Under the pieces are notes generated by a model, which saw only the letters and a list, made by a program, of their open reading frames with translations, did no database searches and was not told the DNA's origin. This document shows positions 26,095-31,236 of a stretch of 31,236 bases of DNA, piece by piece (positions within the stretch are counted from its first letter, which is position 1; each line of letters starts with the position of its first letter). The translations under genes were made by a program, and so were the position numbers. Source of the stretch: Lentisphaeria bacterium UBA1776 (lineage in GTDB: Bacteria; Verrucomicrobiota; Lentisphaeria; Victivallales; Victivallaceae). The stretch is taken from positions 1-31,236 of the forward strand of contig DCGO01000070.1 of assembly GCA_002314605.1 (NCBI GenBank), in the 5' to 3' direction.

Positions 26095-26122
26095 ATTCAG
26101 CCGTCGCGACGGATGCCCGGGC
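26095..26122 (-). promoter_or_regulatory. GC-rich palindromes in the lptD leader, possible attenuator
   Basis: The leader between the promoter and lptD holds two perfect palindromes: CCGTCGCGACGG (26101-26112) and GCCCGGGC (26115-26122). In the transcript, the first is followed by CUGAAUUUUU, giving a short stem and a U tract that looks like a weak intrinsic terminator about 30 bases before the lptD ATG. The stem is short, so the effect is uncertain. Confidence 0.35.
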
Positions 26123-26169
26123 TCTCCCCCGGAGTCAGCGCATGAGCGTGTCTGAAACAATGTCAATAT

Positions 26170-26198
26170 AATATACCCCGCCAACCCGGAAAATGCAA
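26170..26198 (-). promoter_or_regulatory. Promoter of the lptD-hldD-rsmB operon
   Basis: On the minus strand TTGCAT (26198-26193) and TATATT (26175-26170) are spaced by exactly 17 bases. The -10 belongs to a longer TATATTATATT run. It lies about 25 bases after the DUF349 stop with no terminator between them. The start would be about 100 bases before the lptD ATG. Confidence 0.65.
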
Positions 26199-26223
26199 GT
26201 TTTTGCTCTTCGGGGGGAGAAAA

Positions 26224-28269
26224 TCAAAGTCCGGATGCCAGTTTTTCGTAACGGGCCAGCAGTTTCGCTGCTTCCCCGGGATCCAGTACCCCAAGTTTCA
26301 TCAGACTCATCTGAAGATCCCTGGGCTGATCCGGTTTGGGCTGTCCCGCGGCTGCTCCGCCGAAATTTCCGGCAATGGCTGCCGCCAGCTCCGCCGCAAA
26401 ATCCTTGGGGGCACCCGGCTGCGGCGAGTCCTGAAGTTTTTCCCAGCGCTCCAGAAGTTTGGCGAATTCCCGGGTGTTCTGCTGCATGGCACGCCGGATC
26501 GGCTCCGGAAGCTCTCCGGAAACCCCGACCAGATCCCGGACCGCTGCCGCCAGTCTGGGGAATGGCGTCAGGTCCACCGTGATCTCCGGTATCGGCGTTC
26601 CAGCGGAGATTGCTTCACAACAGCTTACGGCCTGACGCATGGCCTCCGGAAAGAGCGGTGCGCTGTTTTTCTGCCGTTCCCGGAGCATTGCTGCCAGCCG
26701 TTTTTCCGCCTCGGCGGATGCCAGGCGGAAACGTGCGTCCAGCCGTCCCGCAGTATCCCTGGGGGCAGGGGGGAGACTCTTCCAGTCTTCGCTGATCCGG
26801 CGGAGCTCATCGGCTCCGGCAGCGGACTCGTGACATTTCGACAACTCCGCAAGCAGTTCCTCCCGCCGCCGGATCGCCTGATCCGTTTCCTCCCGGCAGG
26901 ATTGGAAAAAACTGTCCATGCGTTCATTGAAGAGCTTCTGCAGTTCCGGTTCCGCCCGTCCGGCTCTTGCCGCCGTTTGAAAGGCCGTCCTGAGTTCCCG
27001 GGCCCTGGCAATCGCCTCTCTGCGGGGCATTCCGGAAAGTTTCTGTACTTCTTCGCAAAGTTCCCGTTTGATCTTTTCCCCGGCGGACTGCTCGGCATGG
27101 CGGACTTCCCACCATGTGGCCCGCGCCTGAAAGAACTTGTCGCATGCGCTGCGGAACCGTTCATAAAGCTTCTGGTCATCGTCCTTGCCGGCATGACCGG
27201 CGGTCTTCCATTCCTGCTGAAGGGCCTTGAATTTTTCCGCCGTGGCCTGATAGGCTGTGGAATCCGCCAGACTCTCCGCCTGTTCGCAGAGCTTGACCTT
27301 GGCTTCAGCCGCATGGCTCCGTTCTGTCCGGAGCCCCTTGAAAAATTCATCGATCCGGTGCTGCAGCGAAGTGGTGAACTCGTAGAATTTCGGCCCCAGT
27401 TCGTGCTGTTTTTCATGGGGAACCGCGCCCAGGGCCTTCCAGCGCTCCCGGATCTCCCTGAGTCTGCCGGATATCTGGCGCAGTTCCGTGTCCGGGGCAC
27501 TCTGCATGGCTTCCAGTTCCCGGACCAGATCCAGTTTCAAAGTGTAGCTCTCCCAGCGGGCCAGATCCAGCGCCTGCAGATGCTGGCTGAGGAGCATGTT
27601 GAGCTTCCTGAAATTCTCCCGGATCACAGAGGTTTCCGGCATTTCCTGAGCCGTTTTGCCAAGGACCCCCATGGCGGAATCCCGGCGGCTTTCCAGTTTT
27701 TTCTGCTGTTTCCGGTAGGCTTCCGGGGCTCCGGCCGCAGTCAGTAACGTTGTTTCCTCCGCGAGTTTTTTCAGTTCCTCCCCTGCATTTTTTGCCCGGT
27801 CGGTTTCCGACTGAAGGCGGCTGGTCAAGTCATCGGCAAGTTTTTTCCCCAGGGCTTCCTGTACCGGATCACAGCCGGAAACGGAACGGAGGTCCTTGCA
27901 GCTTGCTTCCACTTCCCGGCGTTTTTCCAGCAGTCGGGGCTCGGCCGCCAGTTTGGTCAGATTTTCCACAGCCCGGGCAAGTTTTTCCCTGGCCGCCTGC
28001 AGAAATTCCCTGGCCTTGGCCGCCTGGACCAACCCGTCCTGAAAAGCCTGTTCCGCTGCGGCAAACTCCTTGTCGGCGATTTCCGCAAATTCCGGCGGCA
28101 GGGCGGGGACGGAATCATATTCACTCCGGATCGCCGCCGCTCTGCTGACGGCGGATTCATCATCCCGGCCGGACAGCGCCAGCAACTCCTCACGCAACTG
28201 ATCTTTTTGGTGCAGCAGTTCCTTGATGGCATCAGGTACGCTGCGCGACAGCGTTTCATTTTCCGGCAT
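26224..28269 (-). CDS. DUF349 repeat helical protein
   Basis: This 681-residue cytoplasmic protein is almost wholly helical and charged. DUF349 units recur, each with W at the start and an FF-type end: ERWKALGAVPHEKQHELGPK then HRIDEFFKGL; QEWKTAGHAGKDDDQKLYER then CDKFFQARA; and a weaker DWKSLPPAPR unit. The arms are Glu/Lys/Arg-rich coiled-coil-like helices, and the last 100 residues are Pro/Gly/Ala-rich. DUF349 proteins have no firmly known enzyme activity; a structural or stress role has been suggested for some. The ATG at 28269 is preferred over the 28332 frame because the -10 box (28309-28304) lies between them. GGGAG lies 12 bases upstream. It is transcribed alone. Confidence 0.8.
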   Translation of the reverse strand: MPENETLSRSVPDAIKELLHQKDQLREELLALSGRDDESAVSRAAAIRSEYDSVPALPPEFAEIADKEFAAAEQAFQDGLVQAAKAREFLQAAREKLARAVENLTKLAAEPRLLEKRREVEASCKDLRSVSGCDPVQEALGKKLADDLTSRLQSETDRAKNAGEELKKLAEETTLLTAAGAPEAYRKQQKKLESRRDSAMGVLGKTAQEMPETSVIRENFRKLNMLLSQHLQALDLARWESYTLKLDLVRELEAMQSAPDTELRQISGRLREIRERWKALGAVPHEKQHELGPKFYEFTTSLQHRIDEFFKGLRTERSHAAEAKVKLCEQAESLADSTAYQATAEKFKALQQEWKTAGHAGKDDDQKLYERFRSACDKFFQARATWWEVRHAEQSAGEKIKRELCEEVQKLSGMPRREAIARARELRTAFQTAARAGRAEPELQKLFNERMDSFFQSCREETDQAIRRREELLAELSKCHESAAGADELRRISEDWKSLPPAPRDTAGRLDARFRLASAEAEKRLAAMLRERQKNSAPLFPEAMRQAVSCCEAISAGTPIPEITVDLTPFPRLAAAVRDLVGVSGELPEPIRRAMQQNTREFAKLLERWEKLQDSPQPGAPKDFAAELAAAIAGNFGGAAAGQPKPDQPRDLQMSLMKLGVLDPGEAAKLLARYEKLASGL

Positions 28270-28303
28270 AGTCTCAAAATCTCCCTGTAATGTGGAACGG
28301 TAT

Positions 28304-28331
28304 ATTATACCCCGTTTCCCGGATTTTTCCA
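28304..28331 (-). promoter_or_regulatory. Promoter of the DUF349 gene
   Basis: TATAAT at 28309-28304 on the minus strand is a perfect -10 box, with TGGAAA (28331-28326) 16 bases upstream. The -10 sits in the near-palindrome GGTATATTATACC. The -35 overlaps the left arm of the inverted repeat at 28320-28353. Confidence 0.55.
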
Positions 28332-28359
28332 TGCCGTAAACCGGAAAAATCCGTTTTTT
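28320..28359 (+). terminator. Rho-independent-terminator-like hairpin in the divergent gap
   Basis: CGGATTTTTCC (28320-28330) and GGAAAAATCCG (28343-28353) are an exact 11-base inverted repeat with a 12-base loop, followed by six T (28354-28359). By form this is an intrinsic terminator on the plus strand. It lies between two divergent genes, where none is needed for a gene end, so it may stop antisense transcription or insulate the purO-like gene. Confidence 0.5.
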
Positions 28360-28413
28360 CAGAAAAAAACCGTTTCTGTTCTGCGGTCCGCACGAGAAAA
28401 AAAGCCGCTGCGG

Positions 28414-28443
28414 TGGATATTTTGCCGGAATGCAGTATATTAT
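28414..28443 (+). promoter_or_regulatory. Promoter of the purO-like gene
   Basis: The -10 region TATATTAT (28436-28443) has a weak -35, TGGATA (28414-28419), at spacing 16 or 18. The same -10 octamer appears before the rhamnosidase and lptD genes. Transcription would start near 28450, about 37 bases before the ATG. Confidence 0.5.
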
Positions 28444-28486
28444 GTCCCGTGCAGATGATTTTCAACAAAAGAGAGGAGCAGATCAA

Positions 28487-29122
28487 ATGTATCTTGGCAG
28501 AATTGTCGCCGTCGGACGTACACAGGCGGGGCGGAATATTGTAATGTACCGGGTTTCCTCCCGTTCTTTTCCGAACCGCGAGGCAGTGCTGAACAAGGAC
28601 CGGGTGGCGGTGCTGCCGAGGGCAGGGTTTGAGGCTGATCTCAAACGCAACCCGTATATCACCTACAATTGTCTGCGTTTTGCGAGGGAATACGCCATTG
28701 CCAGCAACGGTTCCCAGACCGACCCCATCGCGGAAAAAATTGCCATGGGAATGCCGGTGCGGGATGCCATGGCCATGGGACTTTTGGCCATGGACTACGA
28801 GAAGGATTCGTTGGATACTCCCCGGATCGTGTCGGTCTGTCACCGGACGGAGCCGACTGGTTTTCTCGGGATCGTCCGCAAGGATGCTCTGCTGGTCCGG
28901 AGTTTTGAATTGAAGAACGGGACGGCATATTACCTCTCCACCTATGAGCGGAATTGCCCCTGCGGAAAGTTTGTCGATGAAGCCTTTGATGCGGTCTCGG
29001 CGGATGCTGCGGCGCAGTATGTGGTCGATGGCGGTGTCTTCGCTGAATTCAGCAATCCGGTGACCAGCGCTGCTGCACTTGCCGCCGAAGCCGGGTATGA
29101 AATCGCCACCAAAGTGATCTGA
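28487..29122 (+). CDS. purO: IMP cyclohydrolase, archaeal PurO type
   Basis: This 211-residue protein matches the PurO family (IMP_cyclohyd), which closes FAICAR to IMP in the last step of purine synthesis. The start MYLGRIVAVGRT followed by YRVSSRSFPNRE is the family signature, and YITYNCLRF, EKIAMGMPVRDAMAMGLLAMDYEKD and STYERNCPCGK are further conserved-looking stretches. Length agrees with archaeal enzymes (about 200). Most bacteria instead use the bifunctional PurH. Bacterial PurO-like proteins are known, so transfer is not required. The ATG at 28487 is chosen for the GAGGAG 8 bases before it. The downstream membrane-protein gene follows after 14 bases, so they are probably co-transcribed. 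Confidence 0.82.
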   Translation: MYLGRIVAVGRTQAGRNIVMYRVSSRSFPNREAVLNKDRVAVLPRAGFEADLKRNPYITYNCLRFAREYAIASNGSQTDPIAEKIAMGMPVRDAMAMGLLAMDYEKDSLDTPRIVSVCHRTEPTGFLGIVRKDALLVRSFELKNGTAYYLSTYERNCPCGKFVDEAFDAVSADAAAQYVVDGGVFAEFSNPVTSAAALAAEAGYEIATKVI

Positions 29123-29136
29123 CGGAGGTGCCGGTT

Positions 29137-29907
29137 ATGGAAGACAAAGCGCAGAATGCGGCTCCGTCACCGGTGTGCCGGCGACACCGCCGGGGGGGGA
29201 AATTTGCAGGGATTGCCGTTTTGGCATTGGCTGTACTGCTGCTGGTTCTGGTGCTTACACTGGACTTCACCGTGGCGGCGGCGATCCGGCATGGAGGACC
29301 GGTTTTCACGGGAACTCCGGTGGAGCTCCGGGCTGTTCACGTCAATGTATTCACCGGACGGGTTTCCCTCATCGGGTTCAAGATCCGGAACCCGGAGGGG
29401 TTTTCGCAAACGGATGCTTTCAAGCTTGAAAAGTTTGTCTGCCGGGTGAACTTGCCGTCTGTAATCACCAGAAAAGTGGTCATTGAGGAGATCACGGTAA
29501 AAGGCATGCGCATCAACTATGAGCTGGGACTGTCCGGCAGTAATCTGGCGAAAATCCAGCGCAATCTGGAGTCCGCTTCGGGCGGAAAAGAATCCGTTCC
29601 GGCAGAGGACCCGTCTCCGGGGCCCGGCCGCAAAGTGGTGATCCGGGAGCTGCAGGTGGAGGGGATGGTCCTTGCCATGGGGGAATTGCGTATGCCGCTT
29701 CCTCCGGTAAAATTGACGGATCTGGGGGACGGCCGCAGTATGGACGAAATCATCAGCCTCTTCTATACGGCGATGATGGAATCGGTGACCGAGGTGATTT
29801 CCAGCGAAACGGCCAAAAATCTGGAGGACAAGGCTTCCGATCTGGGGCGTTCGGCGGAAAAAGCGGGTAAGAAATTGATGAAAAATATTCAGGGATTATT
29901 CAAATAG
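29137..29907 (+). CDS. Membrane-anchored AsmA/DUF748-like envelope protein
   Basis: This 256-residue protein has a short basic start (RRHRRGGK), one transmembrane helix at about 24-46 (AGIAVLALAVLLLVLVLTLDF) and then a periplasmic part. VHVNVFTGRVSLIGFKIRNPEGF, VIEEITVKGMRINYELG and VIRELQVEGMVLAMG follow the beta pattern of AsmA/DUF748-type lipid-transport-like proteins, in which short strands repeat as 'phi-x-v-x-g'. A charged amphipathic tail closes it (ETAKNLEDKASDLGRSAEKAGKK). It is probably fixed in the inner membrane. The ATG at 29137 has GGAGG 8 bases upstream; a GTG at 29128 is less likely. It lies between purO and leuS in the same direction. The precise function is not known. Confidence 0.6.
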   Translation: MEDKAQNAAPSPVCRRHRRGGKFAGIAVLALAVLLLVLVLTLDFTVAAAIRHGGPVFTGTPVELRAVHVNVFTGRVSLIGFKIRNPEGFSQTDAFKLEKFVCRVNLPSVITRKVVIEEITVKGMRINYELGLSGSNLAKIQRNLESASGGKESVPAEDPSPGPGRKVVIRELQVEGMVLAMGELRMPLPPVKLTDLGDGRSMDEIISLFYTAMMESVTEVISSETAKNLEDKASDLGRSAEKAGKKLMKNIQGLFK

Positions 29908-29918
29908 GAGTTGTCGCC

Positions 29919-31236
29919 GTGGAGTATGATTTCAAGACCATTGAGGCCAAATGGCAGAAATACTGGGAGGAACACAAGACCTTCCGGGCAGAGGATTTTT
30001 CCTCAAAACCGAAATTTTATGCGCTGGACATGTTTCCGTATCCCAGCGGTGCCGGACTCCATGTGGGCCACCCGGAGGGATACACCGCCACGGATATTTA
30101 CTCCCGTTACAAGCGGATGAAGGGCTTCAACGTCCTGCACCCCATGGGGTGGGACGCTTTCGGTCTGCCGGCGGAACAGTATGCGGTGGAGACCGGTACT
30201 CATCCGGCCGTCACCACCAAAAAGAACATCGACCACTTCCGGCAGCAAATCAAGGCCCTGGGCTTCAGCTATGACTGGGACCGGGAGATCAACACCACCG
30301 ACCCCGGATACTTCAGATGGACCCAGTGGATTTTCTGCCAGCTTCATAAAAAGGGGCTGGCTTATCTGGACGAAGTGGCGGTGAACTGGTGCCCTGCGCT
30401 GGGGACCGTGCTTGCCAATGAAGAGGTCATTGACGGTCGAAGCGAGCGGGGTAATCACCCCGTGTTCCGCCGTCCCATGAAACAGTGGATGCTCCGGATC
30501 ACCGAGTATGCCGAAAGGCTCCTGCAGGATCTGGATTCTCTGGACTGGCCGGAAGGCATCAAGGAGATGCAGCGGAACTGGATCGGCAAATCCACCGGTG
30601 CGGAAGTTACTTTCCGGACCGATACGGGGGATGACATCACTGTTTATACCACCCGGCCGGATACGCTGTTCGGGGCCACCTATCTCGTGCTGGCGCCGGA
30701 ACACCCGCTGGTGGGCAAACTGACCCGGCCGGAACAGGCGGAGGCGGTCAGGCGTTATCAGGAGGAGGCCGCTGCCAAGAACGATCTGGACCGCACAGAA
30801 CTGGCTACGGAAAAGACCGGTGTCTTCTCCGGAGCCTACGCTATCAATCCGGTCAACGGCGACAAACTCCCCATATGGATCGCCGACTATGTGCTGGTAA
30901 GCTACGGCACCGGTGCCATCATGGCTGTGCCGGCCCACGATACCCGGGACTTCGAGTTTGCGCAGAAGTTCAAGATCCCCGTCATCTGCATCATCGAGCC
31001 GGATCCGGCTCAGGCGGCGGAAGAAAAGTGCGACGTGCCCGCCGTGCTTGCCGGCAAAGCCTGCTGGACCGGGGAGGGTAAACTGATCCATTCGGCCAAT
31101 TCCGAAGGTCTGGACCTGAACGGCATGAGCGTGGCGGAATCCAAACCGGCTGCCACGCGCTGGCTGGCGGCCCGGGGGCAGGGAAAAGAGGCGGTCAAAT
31201 ACAAACTCCGGGACTGGCTCTTCAGCCGTCAGCGCT
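29919..31236 (+). CDS. leuS: Leucyl-tRNA synthetase, N-terminal part
   Basis: About 439 residues are visible before the right edge; full-length enzymes have roughly 800-860. It charges tRNA-Leu. The class I HIGH motif appears as HVGHP at 48-52 in PYPSGAGLHVGHPEGYTA. KFYALDMFPYPSG, GWDAFGLPAEQYA and NWCPALGTVLANEEVI (zinc-type loop replaced) are typical of bacterial LeuRS. The CP1 editing domain is present, with TTRPDTLFG and SYGTGAIMAVPAHDTRD. The start codon is GTG at 29919, with AGGAG 8 bases upstream overlapping the end of the previous gene. KMSKS lies beyond the edge. No T-box or other leader element is seen. Confidence 0.95.
   Translation, partial: MEYDFKTIEAKWQKYWEEHKTFRAEDFSSKPKFYALDMFPYPSGAGLHVGHPEGYTATDIYSRYKRMKGFNVLHPMGWDAFGLPAEQYAVETGTHPAVTTKKNIDHFRQQIKALGFSYDWDREINTTDPGYFRWTQWIFCQLHKKGLAYLDEVAVNWCPALGTVLANEEVIDGRSERGNHPVFRRPMKQWMLRITEYAERLLQDLDSLDWPEGIKEMQRNWIGKSTGAEVTFRTDTGDDITVYTTRPDTLFGATYLVLAPEHPLVGKLTRPEQAEAVRRYQEEAAAKNDLDRTELATEKTGVFSGAYAINPVNGDKLPIWIADYVLVSYGTGAIMAVPAHDTRDFEFAQKFKIPVICIIEPDPAQAAEEKCDVPAVLAGKACWTGEGKLIHSANSEGLDLNGMSVAESKPAATRWLAARGQGKEAVKYKLRDWLFSRQR

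Noticed and set aside
26203..27747. 514-residue plus-strand open frame opposite the DUF349 gene
   Set aside because: It is a shadow of the repetitive helical protein on the other strand, rich in Phe/Pro/Gly from antisense Glu/Lys codons.
1..31236. tRNA, rRNA, CRISPR array or insertion sequence
   Set aside because: I saw no clover-leaf with CCA-like end, no repeat-spacer pattern, no transposase frame and no terminal repeats other than the edge fold-back.

Overview
The window looks like a contig from a Gram-negative, carbohydrate-degrading bacterium of the PVC type, most likely a gut or anoxic Lentisphaerota (Victivallales-like) member. This is inference from gene content: LptD and HldD require an outer membrane with heptose-containing LPS, and the carbohydrate genes (exported CBM9-like and LamG-like proteins, AraC and hybrid GntR/LacI-type regulators, FAD oxidoreductases) are of kinds common in that group. 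No rRNA, tRNA, CRISPR array or insertion sequence was seen, and no gene-free stretch exceeds 300 bases.

Region 1 (1-8091, all minus strand) is a glycan-use island. Reading from its upstream end it holds a GlpA-like FAD dehydrogenase with a C-terminal [2Fe-2S]-type Cys motif, a GlpB-like FAD/NAD oxidoreductase, a DUF1667 Cys-rich protein, a fused alpha/beta-hydrolase and polysaccharide deacetylase, an AraC regulator, a GH78-type alpha-L-rhamnosidase, and the N-terminus of another FAD oxidoreductase cut by the window edge. A divergent XRE-cupin regulator (8242-8808) faces it. Together they suggest deacetylation and rhamnose removal coupled to oxidation of a product.

Region 2 (8842-14888, minus) is a second carbohydrate operon: an exported LamG-like protein, a 1140-residue exported protein with a CBM9-like N-terminus, and a DUF5696-like putative glycosidase. 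It is divergent from a hybrid regulator (15132-16403) with a GntR-type DNA-binding domain, a LacI-type sensor and a possible Fn3-like tail.

Region 3 (16466-21107) is the anomaly. It is an AT-richer nonribosomal peptide synthetase with order T(partial)-C-A-T-R, cut inside its first carrier domain and joined head to head to the 3' end of an FG-GAP repeat gene. It resembles the last two thirds of an AusA-like A-T-C-A-T-R enzyme that makes dipeptide aldehydes and pyrazinones.

Region 4 (21216-31236) is housekeeping: lptD-hldD-rsmB (minus), a DUF349 protein (minus), then, divergently, an archaeal-type IMP cyclohydrolase (purO-like), a membrane-anchored AsmA-like protein, and leuS running off the right edge. 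Promoters here often carry the -10 box TATATTAT.

The left edge begins with a perfect 25-base inverted repeat that breaks the protein alignment and is probably a fold-back assembly or amplification artefact.
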